Source: an uncultured Lachnospiraceae bacterium (lineage in GTDB: Bacteria > Bacillota > Clostridia > Lachnospirales > Lachnospiraceae). Taken from it: a stretch of 64,000 bases of DNA. Below are positions 44,362 through 53,278 of this stretch, piece after piece. Location: positions 124,001 to 188,000 of the forward strand of contig CALWLY010000002.1 of the NCBI GenBank assembly GCA_944381635.1. Reading direction: 5' to 3'. The stretch's first letter is position 1, and every line of letters starts with the position of its first letter. The position numbers and the translations under genes were made by a program. The notes under the pieces are model-generated. The model had not been told where the DNA came from. It saw only the letters and a program-made list of their open reading frames with translations, and ran no database searches.

Positions 44362-45237
44362 ATGAGCAATTACTGTATTACTACCGATTCCAATTCCGAT
44401 CTTCCTGTATCTTTGGCTGAAAAGTATCACACAGTCATTATCCCGCAGTATTATTCTTTTGGAGACACTGTGTACGGCGACGAACTGAATATGGAACCTG
44501 CCGAATTTTATTCCCGCATGAAACAGGGCGAACTGCCCAATTCCCAGGCAAACAATCCTGCGGTCATCGAAGAAAAATTCCGCAGTGTGCTTGAAAAGGG
44601 ATGCGACATCATTCATATTGCCTTTTCTTCCAGTTTAAGCGGAAGTTACAATAATGTATGTATGGTCGCAAACGAACTGAAAGAAGAATTTCCTCAGTCC
44701 CGCATCACCGTCATCGATTCTCTGAACGTATCTTTAGCGGAAACTCTTCTTGTAATTCACGGAAACGATTGCATCGCTGCCGGAAAAAGTTATGAAGAAA
44801 CCGTAGCTTCTTTAGAGGAATACAAAACTCATTTAAACGTTCAGTTTACCGTTGATGATCTGTTTCATCTGCAAAGAGGAGGCCGTGTTTCCAAAGCAAC
44901 CGCGGCAATCGGAACAGCTCTGAATTTAAAACCTTTCCTTTTTGTCAATGCCCAGGGTGCTCTCACATCCGCAGGCACTGTCCGCGGACGTAAAAAATCT
45001 CTCAGTACTCTTGTTTCCCGTATGAAAGAAACCATGGAAGAAAATCCTGATCTTTCCATCCCGGTGGGCATTGTACATGGAAACTGCCTTTCTGAAGCTG
45101 AGGCTGTGGCTGAAATGGTTAAAAAGGAAACCGGCTTCACCAACATTATCATCAATGACATCAGCCCCAGTATCGGTACCCATGCAGGCCCGGGCGCTCT
45201 CGGCATTCTTTACTATGGAAAGAAAAGAACTATCTGA
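44362..45237 (+). CDS. DegV-family fatty-acid-binding protein (second copy)
   Basis: The 291-aa product opens YCITTDSNSDLPVSLAEKY and has FSSSLSGSYNNVCM, the lipid carboxylate-binding loop, then VDDLFHLQRGGRVSKA and GTHAGPGALGI. It is divergent in sequence from the DegV protein at 24684, so the two may hold different fatty acids for the single FakA. AAAGGAA precedes the ATG. It converges with the HelD gene, whose stop is 2 bp away. Confidence 0.88.
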   Translation: MSNYCITTDSNSDLPVSLAEKYHTVIIPQYYSFGDTVYGDELNMEPAEFYSRMKQGELPNSQANNPAVIEEKFRSVLEKGCDIIHIAFSSSLSGSYNNVCMVANELKEEFPQSRITVIDSLNVSLAETLLVIHGNDCIAAGKSYEETVASLEEYKTHLNVQFTVDDLFHLQRGGRVSKATAAIGTALNLKPFLFVNAQGALTSAGTVRGRKKSLSTLVSRMKETMEENPDLSIPVGIVHGNCLSEAEAVAEMVKKETGFTNIIINDISPSIGTHAGPGALGILYYGKKRTI

Positions 45238-45238
45238 A

Positions 45239-47275
45239 TCAACAGCTTAATACATAGAGCTCATGCAGGGCACGTGTCGCCGCTACATAAAGAAGTTTTG
45301 CACGCTCCGGACTGGAAAGCGCCGCTTTCAGTCCGGGGTTCCATAAAATGACAGTATCAAACTCCAGACCTTTTGTCATACGCACCGGAAGTACCATCAC
45401 ACCCTTTGTAAAATTCTCGGCACTTTCTTTTGAAACTTCTACTTTCCCGTCCAAAAGTTTTTTTACCCGATCGCTTTCTTTTTCGTCTCTACACACAATT
45501 GCAGTAGTCTGGTATCCGTCTTTTTTCATTCTTTCAAGAAGTTCTTCCACGTACTCCACCAACTCCGGCTCACTCCAGAATTCTTTCTCTTCTACGGGAC
45601 GTCCGTGGCGGATTACCGGATCTATTTTATACTTTCCATAAGTAGCCTTGTCCAATATCTTTCCCGCATATTCCGAAATTTCAATCGTATTGCGGTAACT
45701 TTTCTGCAAAAGCTTGAAGCGATCCTTAGGGTCTGTCAAAAACAGCCGCACCAGCTCCTCCCAGTCGTTCATCCCTGTTGAATAGTTGATATTCTGAGAA
45801 ACGTCTCCCATAATCGTAAAATAACACTTTGGAAGAATTTTCTTTAGTACATAATAGATGCTGATTCCAAAATCCTGTGCCTCATCCAGAAACATCAGAC
45901 CAAATTCTTCATCTTCCTGTTTCTGTGTCACCCAGTATCTCACCAGAGCAAGCGCTGCCAAATCATAGAGATCAAACTGTCCATTTCTCACTTTTTCTAT
46001 ATGACCCGTCCAGTCAATTCTTTTTTCTTTCGCATATTCCTCCAGAAAGCGGGCGTAAAACTCATAGATACTTTCTTTTGGCATCATATTTTTGTAATGG
46101 CCTCTGTATTTTTTCAGCATGGCCTGTATTTCTTCCTTCTCAAATCCGTCCATCAGAAATTTTATGCGTGTGCGCATTCTGTCCTCTAAAACGGAAAGCA
46201 ATTTCCAGATGGAAAACTGAGGATTTTCCCGAAGCAGTGTAAGGCTTCCGCTTCTGGAAAGGATAATACCTGCTCTCGGGTCTGCCAGCGGTGAAGTGTC
46301 CACGTACCGCTCTTTTAAGTGCATCAGATACAGTTCAAGCTCAAGCATAAATTCCCTGCCGCAGCGGACAACTGCTGTCTCATCCGCTTCTTCCACGGTA
46401 TATTTTTTTCTCCACTCTTTACCCAAAAGGTGAACAAACAACTGGTCCATCCTCATTTTCTTGATGTTGGGAACATCCAGCTCGGGAAGACCGCTTGTGA
46501 TGTAATTTAACAGCAGATCGCTGCTTCCTATAATACAGAATTCATTGGATTCAAACCTGTCCTTATAGTTATACAAAATATAGGAAATGCGATGCATGGC
46601 GACGGTCGTTTTTCCGCTTCCTGCCACTCCCTGCACTAATAGATTGGCAAAAGGGGATTCCCTTATGATTTCGTTTTGCTCTTTTTGAATCGTGGAAATA
46701 ATCTCCCCCAAAACCACATCTTTGTTTCTGGAAAGATACTTCACAAGCAGCTCATCGTTTGAGGCCACATCACTGTCATAATAGCCTGTCAGTTCCCCAT
46801 CTTCGATATTGTAGGTTCTTTTTAAATGAAGATCGATCGCAATGCTTGTCTCATCCGGCAGTTTGTAACTTCCCTTTCCCAGTTCGTTTTCATAATAGAC
46901 ACTGGATATGGGCGCTCTCCAGTCTGCAATTACCACCTCGGTGCGGTTTCTGAAAACACCGTTTTTGCCGATATATATTTTTTCTTCTTTCTCCATTTTC
47001 GTATCTGTATAATCGATACGCCCAAAGTAAGGTTTATCGAAAGCGGCTTTGTTTTTGCGCAGCTGATTGGCGGCATGCTCCTCCAGACTGGTGGTGAGCA
47101 TCAGCTGATTGTAAAGTTCTTCGTTGCCGCTTTGAAGAGCCTGATACAATTCCTGAATCTGTTCATGCCGTTCTTCGTATTCTTTCTGATAACGTTGCAC
47201 ATTTCGGGCAATCAGTCTTTTGCATCTGTCAAAATGAATCTGCTCCTCTTTCCATTCTTTCTCTTTTCTGTTCAT
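45239..47275 (-). CDS. helD: HelD-type UvrD-family helicase (RNA polymerase recycling)
   Basis: The 678-aa product has an N-terminal coiled coil (residues about 1-70), FGRIDY-type region, Walker A GVAGSGKTTVAMHR, FLDEAQDFG, and C-terminal helicase motifs (QKSYRNTIEISEYA, VRMTKGLEFDTVILWNP, LYVAATRALHELYVL). This matches HelD, which removes stalled RNA polymerase from DNA in Gram-positive bacteria. GAGGAT before the ATG at 47275 sets the start. Confidence 0.85.
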   Translation of the reverse strand: MNRKEKEWKEEQIHFDRCKRLIARNVQRYQKEYEERHEQIQELYQALQSGNEELYNQLMLTTSLEEHAANQLRKNKAAFDKPYFGRIDYTDTKMEKEEKIYIGKNGVFRNRTEVVIADWRAPISSVYYENELGKGSYKLPDETSIAIDLHLKRTYNIEDGELTGYYDSDVASNDELLVKYLSRNKDVVLGEIISTIQKEQNEIIRESPFANLLVQGVAGSGKTTVAMHRISYILYNYKDRFESNEFCIIGSSDLLLNYITSGLPELDVPNIKKMRMDQLFVHLLGKEWRKKYTVEEADETAVVRCGREFMLELELYLMHLKERYVDTSPLADPRAGIILSRSGSLTLLRENPQFSIWKLLSVLEDRMRTRIKFLMDGFEKEEIQAMLKKYRGHYKNMMPKESIYEFYARFLEEYAKEKRIDWTGHIEKVRNGQFDLYDLAALALVRYWVTQKQEDEEFGLMFLDEAQDFGISIYYVLKKILPKCYFTIMGDVSQNINYSTGMNDWEELVRLFLTDPKDRFKLLQKSYRNTIEISEYAGKILDKATYGKYKIDPVIRHGRPVEEKEFWSEPELVEYVEELLERMKKDGYQTTAIVCRDEKESDRVKKLLDGKVEVSKESAENFTKGVMVLPVRMTKGLEFDTVILWNPGLKAALSSPERAKLLYVAATRALHELYVLSC

Positions 47276-47438
47276 AGTATCCTCATTTCTGTCCTGATTT
47301 TTACCTTGATCAAACAGCGTTTCCTGCGGCTGCGCCGCTGTTTTCCTCACATGCCGGCGCTCAGCTCATCTGTGCATCCGGAATCGGATTCTTGTGCGGG
47401 CATAAATCCTACTCCTAATGACAGATGGCTGAACTATG

Positions 47439-47466
47439 TATATACAGTATACAAAATTTTTTTCAA
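47439..47466 (-). promoter_or_regulatory. Candidate promoter of the helD gene
   Basis: Minus strand TTGAAA (47466-47461), 16 bp, TATATA (47444-47439). It is divergent from the ATPase promoter six bases away. The 341-bp gap between 47275 and 47616 holds both promoters, and GTATACTGTATATAC is itself nearly palindromic. Confidence 0.5.
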
Positions 47467-47471
47467 ATTAC

Positions 47472-47500
47472 TAGACTTTTCTTTTCTGTTGTAGTATCAT
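47472..47500 (+). promoter_or_regulatory. Candidate promoter of the ABC-class ATPase gene
   Basis: TAGACT (47472-47477), 17 bp, TATCAT (47495-47500), giving a leader of about 110 nt. Confidence 0.5.
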
Positions 47501-47615
47501 GGACAATGAAGTTTAAGCAAAATCAGAGTATTGTCAGCAGAACGCCTGTTCGTTTTGTGTGCGATGCTTTTTTTTTACCATTTTATTGGATTTTGCTGGA
47601 TCGGAGGATTTTATT

Positions 47616-49409
47616 ATGCCACAGACTGCGAAGGAGCTTCGAACACTGCTTTTATCCCTGGACAGAAAAGGTTACCCTGCCTACAAGTCTCTTGCAGGCA
47701 GCTATCAGTTTGATTCTTTTACCCTTTCTATTGACCATGTACAGGGAGACCCTTTTGCATCTCCCTCCAAACTAAGCGCTTTTGTTCCTATGAAATGCGC
47801 CGGATTTCCTTCCTCCTATAGGGACGATCCCTGGAAAAAAACCGCTCTGGAAGATTATCTTCTCCGGCTGTTCGGAAAACAGATTTCCCGTTTTCAGTTT
47901 CAGGCAAAGGGCTCCGGAAAAAGCGGCCTTTTATCTGTAAGCCGTCCCGGGCAGGAAATTCTGGAACGCAGCGCTGTTGCTGTCAGTGAAAAAGGAATCA
48001 CCGTACGCTTTGAAGTCGGCTTTCCTGCAAACGGAAGGACCATCTGCGCCAGAGAGCTTGAAAAAATTCTGTTTGATTTCCTGCCGGTATGTATCAGCGC
48101 CGCCTTTTATTATTCTTCTTTTTCATCAAATAATAAGCAGGAATTGAAAGAAGCGATCGAGCTTGCCATAGATCAGCACTATATCAGAACCCAGCTTGCT
48201 TCTCTGGGACTTTGCGCTTTTATCGCTGACGGATCCATACTTCCCAGAGAAAGCGGCGTATCAGACCGCCCCATGAAAAAAAGCGTTCCTTTTTCAGCTC
48301 CTGATTTTCTTGCCGTCACTCTCAATCTGCCCTGTCGCGGTAAAATTCGCGGTCTTGGCATCAAAAAGGGAATCACACTGATTGCCGGCGGCGGCTATCA
48401 TGGAAAATCCACACTTTTAAAGGCTTTGGAGCGGGGCGTATACAACCATATAAAAGGCGATGGCAGAGAACTTGTCATTACAGATGACACCGCCCTGAAA
48501 CTGCGCGCTGAGGATGGCCGCAAAATTTCCGGCGTAAATATCTCCCTTTTTATCAATGATCTTCCAAACGGCAAAGATACTCATTCTTTTTCGACCTTAG
48601 ATGCCAGCGGCAGTACTTCCCAGGCTGCCAATATTGTGGAGGGTCTGGAAGCAGGGAGCCGTCTGCTTCTCATCGATGAGGATACTTCCGCCACCAATTT
48701 TATGATTCGCGACGAATTTATGCAGCACGTGATCAGCCGGGAGAAGGAGCCCATCACACCGTTTCTGGAGCGGGTCAGCGATCTTTACCAAAAATCCGGT
48801 ATATCCACTGTCCTGGTGGTAGGCAGCTGCGGTTCCTATTTTCACGCTGCAGATACCATTTTGCAGATGGATTGCTATCGGCCTGTGGATATCACAGAAA
48901 AAGTGAAAGAGCTGTGCAAAAGTTATCCACTGCCCTCTCTCCATGCCCCCGGGTACTGCCTTCCCAACGCCGATCGCCGTTTTGGTTTCTGCATGGAAAA
49001 ATCATTCACCCAAAAATCCGCGGAAAAGCTGCAGGAAAATCCTGTTTCTTCCGGAAGGCCAAATACTTTCGAAAATTCCGAACGGGGAAGAGGAAGACAG
49101 GGACGGCATGAATCCGCCAAAATAAAACTTCTTGGCTCCTTTTCTTTCTCTTTGGACAAAGAAACCCTTGACCTTCGGTACGTAGAGCAGCTTGTGGATC
49201 CGGAACAGACTGCTGCCCTGGCTTTTCTTCTTCGTTACGCCAAAGAAAACCCATCCTGCCGTCAGCTTAAAACAACTGATCTGGTAAATTTTCTTGAAGA
49301 AAAAATAAAAAAAGAAGGAATCACGTCTGTCTGCAATTCCTCCTATGTTCCCGGCAATCTGGCTCTCCCCAGACGCCAAGAAATCTTTGCCTGCTTTAAC
49401 CGCTGGTAA
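47616..49409 (+). CDS. ABC-class P-loop ATPase (PF09818-type), unknown function
   Basis: The 597-aa product begins MPQTAKELRTLLLSLDRKGY and has GSGKSGLLSVSRPGQEIL, then Walker A AGGGYHGKSTLLKAL, and LLLIDEDTSATNFMIRDE as Walker B/D-loop. It matches predicted ATPases of the ABC class, single soluble proteins with no transporter partner; their role is unknown. The ATG at 47616 has GGAGGATT upstream. A Lys/Arg-rich insertion (NSERGRGRQGRHES) lies near residue 500. Confidence 0.82.
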   Translation: MPQTAKELRTLLLSLDRKGYPAYKSLAGSYQFDSFTLSIDHVQGDPFASPSKLSAFVPMKCAGFPSSYRDDPWKKTALEDYLLRLFGKQISRFQFQAKGSGKSGLLSVSRPGQEILERSAVAVSEKGITVRFEVGFPANGRTICARELEKILFDFLPVCISAAFYYSSFSSNNKQELKEAIELAIDQHYIRTQLASLGLCAFIADGSILPRESGVSDRPMKKSVPFSAPDFLAVTLNLPCRGKIRGLGIKKGITLIAGGGYHGKSTLLKALERGVYNHIKGDGRELVITDDTALKLRAEDGRKISGVNISLFINDLPNGKDTHSFSTLDASGSTSQAANIVEGLEAGSRLLLIDEDTSATNFMIRDEFMQHVISREKEPITPFLERVSDLYQKSGISTVLVVGSCGSYFHAADTILQMDCYRPVDITEKVKELCKSYPLPSLHAPGYCLPNADRRFGFCMEKSFTQKSAEKLQENPVSSGRPNTFENSERGRGRQGRHESAKIKLLGSFSFSLDKETLDLRYVEQLVDPEQTAALAFLLRYAKENPSCRQLKTTDLVNFLEEKIKKEGITSVCNSSYVPGNLALPRRQEIFACFNRW

Positions 49410-49430
49410 AATCAGATTTCCTGATAAATA

Positions 49431-50126
49431 TCACTGTGGAAGAGAATCCCCTTCATACAGCTGGCCGTCCACAATATGTACAATACGGCCGGCTGTTTTT
49501 GCCACATTCATATCATGGGTGATCATAACAATCGTGTGCCCCATGTCATGAAGCTTCTGAAACAGTTTCAGCACTTCTCTTCCGCTTGCACTGTCAAGAG
49601 CTCCGGTAGGCTCATCCGCCAGGAGCAGCGCAGGCTCACCCACAAGAGCTCTGGCGATGGAAGCCCTCTGTTTTTGTCCGCCGGACAGCTCGTTAGGTTT
49701 GTGTTCCAGCCTGTGGTCAATTCCCAGAAGTTTTATAGTCTCCATGCATTTTTCCTTTGCTTCTTTCGAAATCATACCTCTTACAATCAGAGGCATCATA
49801 ATATTCTGTAAAATATTGTAGGTAGGAATCAGCTGGTAATTCTGAAAAATGAATCCGATTTCCTTATTTCGCATTCGGTTGAGTCCTTTTTCTTCCATTT
49901 CATGAACAGGCTGACCGTCCAGGTAATATTCGCCGCTGTCCGCAATGTCCATACATCCGATGATATTCATAAGAGTTGTTTTACCGGAACCTGAAGGGCC
50001 CAGAATTGCCACGTATTCCCCTTCTTCCACCTGAAAATGAATATCTTTCAATACAGGAACCATATCTTCTCCCAGGCGATAACCTTTATGGATTCCATTC
50101 ATTACAATTATCTTTTTCTTATCCAT
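49431..50126 (-). CDS. ABC transporter ATP-binding protein (MacB/LolD/YknY type)
   Basis: The 231-aa product has Walker A GPSGSGKTTLMN, a Q-loop in FQNYQLIPTY, signature ELSGGQKQRASIAR, Walker B LLLADEPTGALD and the H-loop ITHD. This size and LolD-like sequence pair with FtsX-type permeases such as the one encoded upstream. It energises the MacB/YknYZ-like system by mechanotransmission. It converges with the ATPase gene at 47616 with a 21-bp gap. Confidence 0.93.
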   Translation of the reverse strand: MDKKKIIVMNGIHKGYRLGEDMVPVLKDIHFQVEEGEYVAILGPSGSGKTTLMNIIGCMDIADSGEYYLDGQPVHEMEEKGLNRMRNKEIGFIFQNYQLIPTYNILQNIMMPLIVRGMISKEAKEKCMETIKLLGIDHRLEHKPNELSGGQKQRASIARALVGEPALLLADEPTGALDSASGREVLKLFQKLHDMGHTIVMITHDMNVAKTAGRIVHIVDGQLYEGDSLPQ

Positions 50127-50212
50127 TCTTTCCTCTTTTTCTTTCCTGCTGCCAGAGTTTTCTGCCTGACCTTTCGTCTGAAATTTGCCTCAGGCAATAC
50201 CGTCCTATGTCC

Positions 50213-51547
50213 TTATTCATGATTCAGCGCTACAACCGGCACCAGCCTTGACGCCTTAAGAGCGGGATAGAAACCAAAAACAGTTCCGGTGAGTATTCCG
50301 AAAGCCAGGGACAGAACCGCCCCTGATACAGAAAGCTCCACGCGCACCGAAAAGTACTCGATAAGAGGTGTGATGCCAGCAGCGCAAATCACTCCAAGTA
50401 TGGCTCCCACCAGGCTGATGCAGCTGGCTTCCAGCAAAAATTCCACCAGGATATCTTTCTGCGAACATCCAATGGCTTTTAAAATACCGATTTCATTGGT
50501 TCGCTCCTTTACAGAAACAAAAAGAACGTTCATGATACCGATACCTCCTACAAAAAATACGATGACCGCCATGGAAATAAGAAGCAGTGTCAAAGTCTCG
50601 TTGGACTGATTGGCCGCTTCCATTTTGCTTCCCGCATCAGACATAGTAAAAACGGCTTCTGGATAGGACTCAGCCAAAACGGTCTCAATCTGTTCCATCA
50701 CTGCATTCACCTGATCCACATCCTCTGCGATTACGGTAAGCGTAGGACTTACATTTTTTCCGGTCAGATATTTGATTCCTGTTTCGTAAGGAATAAAAAT
50801 CGCATCATCCGGGCTGATTCCCGAAGCTACGGTACCTATTTCTTCTAAAACTCCGCTTACCGTATAGGCTCTGTTGTCGATATAGACCGTTTCATCATAA
50901 GCTTCCATGGCAGAGCCAAAAATATCCTTTGCAGTCTGCCAGCCGAGCACACAGGTTTTCTCCTTGTAAGTATTGTCCTCCTCTGTAAGGAATTCCCCCA
51001 GAGCCATTTCCAGGTTGCTTATCTGTGTATAATTTGACTGTACACCCGCTATCGTATACGTTGCAGTTTCCTCCAAATCTCCGCCGTCTACATCTGCATT
51101 TGAGGTGTAACTTAACGTTCCGTCTGAAATCCCTGAAACTTCTTCCTTTAATGTGTTCAAGTCTTCCTGGGATAAAATAATATTTTCCGTGTTCGTCTGC
51201 TCAGAAAATCCAAACATTCCGGGAAATCCTCCCATACCGCTGCCGCCCTGGCCGGCGCCTGCCCCCATTCCTCCGGGCATACCGCCGCCGGAACTCTGCC
51301 CCATTCTCCCTCCGGGCATACCGCCGCCGGACATTTCATTTCCGTTATATTCGTAAGTGATATCAATTGCGCCAGCATTCAGGTTTTTGAACTGTTCTGC
51401 TACTTCCAGTTTTCCGCCGGTACCAATGGCAAGAACCAGCATAATGGTAGCTGCTCCTACAAGAATCCCCGTTGATGTAAGAATTACTTTTGATTTATTC
51501 TGTGACAGATTCAGCCACACTAGTTTCCAGATTTCTGATATTTTCAT
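50213..51547 (-). CDS. FtsX/MacB-type ABC permease with Gly/Met-rich insert
   Basis: The 444-aa product starts MKISEIWKLVWLNLSQNKSK, with one N-terminal membrane segment (GAATIMLVLAIG), a large extracytoplasmic MacB_PCD domain, and a C-terminal FtsX domain with three segments. GGIGIMNVLFVSVKERTNEI and GILKAIGCSQ are FtsX signatures. Residues about 70-125 are an insert of Gly, Met, Ser and Pro (GGGMPGG twice, then GMGGFPGMFGF). GGAGATT precedes the ATG at 51547. It partners the ATPase downstream and adaptors upstream. Confidence 0.9.
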   Translation of the reverse strand: MKISEIWKLVWLNLSQNKSKVILTSTGILVGAATIMLVLAIGTGGKLEVAEQFKNLNAGAIDITYEYNGNEMSGGGMPGGRMGQSSGGGMPGGMGAGAGQGGSGMGGFPGMFGFSEQTNTENIILSQEDLNTLKEEVSGISDGTLSYTSNADVDGGDLEETATYTIAGVQSNYTQISNLEMALGEFLTEEDNTYKEKTCVLGWQTAKDIFGSAMEAYDETVYIDNRAYTVSGVLEEIGTVASGISPDDAIFIPYETGIKYLTGKNVSPTLTVIAEDVDQVNAVMEQIETVLAESYPEAVFTMSDAGSKMEAANQSNETLTLLLISMAVIVFFVGGIGIMNVLFVSVKERTNEIGILKAIGCSQKDILVEFLLEASCISLVGAILGVICAAGITPLIEYFSVRVELSVSGAVLSLAFGILTGTVFGFYPALKASRLVPVVALNHE

Positions 51548-51603
51548 GTTAATCTCCATTCCGCGGACAAGCCGTGGTTTAAACAGCAATAAAAATCCTG
51601 TGA

Positions 51604-53259
51604 TCATGCCTTCGATGCAAGGAAAACAGTTTCTCCTTCTTCGATTCCCTGTGTTATTTCCACAAAAACTCCATCGGATATTCCCGTTGTCACTTCACGC
51701 TCCTGCATGCTTCCGTCTTCCTCTTTCACCAGCACATAAGATTTGCCTTCTCTCTGGGTCACCGCCCGTTTTGGCACACAGAGCACTTCTTTTTCGCTTT
51801 CCTCGTTTAAAAAGGTAACTTCCGCTGTCATTCCTTCATAAAAGCCTGCGCTTCCCTCATCAAAGGTAACCGTCACTTCGTACGTGGTCGTGTTGGTATC
51901 ACTGTTCATGGAAGCATCCCCGATTTCCGTCACACTTCCTGTAAACACCTGATCTTCATAAGCATCCAGTGTAATATTGACTTTCGTTCCGACCGCAACG
52001 TTTTCCATATCCGTCTCATCCATAGTAAGAACAATGGTAGTGTTTCCATAGTCGCTTAAAGTAAGCAGAATATCCTCGCCGGATATACTGTCTCCCTCTT
52101 CCTTCAAAACTTCTGTTACGATTCCGGAAGTATCCGCACATATCTCACAGTTTACGATATAGGAGTCAAATTCATCCAGTTTTTCCCTGGCATCCTCCCA
52201 TACATCCTGTGCCTGAGAGGCCTGCAGATTGGCAGACTCTACCGTATAGCTGTAGATTTCATCCGTGTTGGAGGACTGGTACAATCTCGTATCTTTTTCT
52301 GCCTCGGCGGTTACTGTTCCCGTTTCCAGTTCCTTATTAAGACTTTCCAGTTCCAGCTGTGCGGTCTCTATCGTGTCTGTCAGTTCTTCGATCTGCTCTG
52401 TGAGACTTTCAATTTCACTTTCCAGATCTTCTTTCACAGCGCTGGCATCTTCCCAGGAATTCAGCGCCACCAACCAGTTATAAAGATCGTTTTCTTTATC
52501 CGTATTGTCTTTGGCATACCTGGCATTTTCCAAAACTTCTTCATTATTGAGAAGACTCTCCTGGGCCTCTGAAAGTTCCTGCTGCAATTGTGTCAGTGAT
52601 TCCTGGTTTTCGGCTATTTCCTCCTGCTTTGCATCCACTTCCTCCTGAAGCTGTTCAACACTTTGCTGATAAGACAATTCTGCATACTGACCGTAAAGCT
52701 GATTTGTCTTTTTTTCCAGTTCCGCTTCCGTAAGAGTCAGAGCCTGCTGGGTACTCTGCTTTTCATAATCCAGCTGCGCATCTGACAGATCCTGTTCCAG
52801 CTCTTCTCTTATGGCGGTCACGCTTTCCTCAGACAGCCGGAATAAAGGCGTTCCTTCCTGAATTTCCTCTCCTACAGATACAAGAACCTCTTCAATCATA
52901 AGAGTTCTTGCGCTTGATGCCGACGCAGTTTGACTGCTGCCTCCCATACCCGCCTCTCCCATCATTCCGCCTGCAGGCTGTGAAATCTCGCCCTCCCACG
53001 AGAAATCGCTTTCCCCCTGCGTATACTGGCTGATATCCAGGTCAAAAGTCATATCCGAGGTTCCCACACTGACACTTCCATCCGAAGATATGCCTTCCTG
53101 CAGACTTTGGTATTCCGCTTTTGCCTCCTCATAAACTACTTCTTCTTTTCCTGACAGAACCATAAAAATCATGGCTGTCAGGAAAAGAAGAACAATTGCA
53201 GCAATCCCGGCAATCAAAAATATCTTTTTCTTTTTATCTAGATTTTTCCACCTGTTCAC
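51604..53259 (-). CDS. HlyD-family adaptor 1 of the ABC efflux system
   Basis: The 551-aa product has an N-terminal membrane anchor (IFLIAGIAAIVLLFLTAMIF), a lipoyl/barrel-sandwich half, a long alpha-hairpin coiled coil at about residues 150-310, then beta-barrel (LDAYEDQVFTGSVTEIG) and membrane-proximal (LCVPKRAVTQREGKSYVLV) domains. A Gly/Met-rich stretch (QPAGGMMGEAGMGGSSQ) interrupts the first half. The start is GTG 53259 after GGAGGG. It lies nearest the permease of three tandem adaptor genes. Confidence 0.88.
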   Translation of the reverse strand: MNRWKNLDKKKKIFLIAGIAAIVLLFLTAMIFMVLSGKEEVVYEEAKAEYQSLQEGISSDGSVSVGTSDMTFDLDISQYTQGESDFSWEGEISQPAGGMMGEAGMGGSSQTASASSARTLMIEEVLVSVGEEIQEGTPLFRLSEESVTAIREELEQDLSDAQLDYEKQSTQQALTLTEAELEKKTNQLYGQYAELSYQQSVEQLQEEVDAKQEEIAENQESLTQLQQELSEAQESLLNNEEVLENARYAKDNTDKENDLYNWLVALNSWEDASAVKEDLESEIESLTEQIEELTDTIETAQLELESLNKELETGTVTAEAEKDTRLYQSSNTDEIYSYTVESANLQASQAQDVWEDAREKLDEFDSYIVNCEICADTSGIVTEVLKEEGDSISGEDILLTLSDYGNTTIVLTMDETDMENVAVGTKVNITLDAYEDQVFTGSVTEIGDASMNSDTNTTTYEVTVTFDEGSAGFYEGMTAEVTFLNEESEKEVLCVPKRAVTQREGKSYVLVKEEDGSMQEREVTTGISDGVFVEITQGIEEGETVFLASKA

Positions 53260-53278
53260 TTTTTCCCTCCAAATTTTT

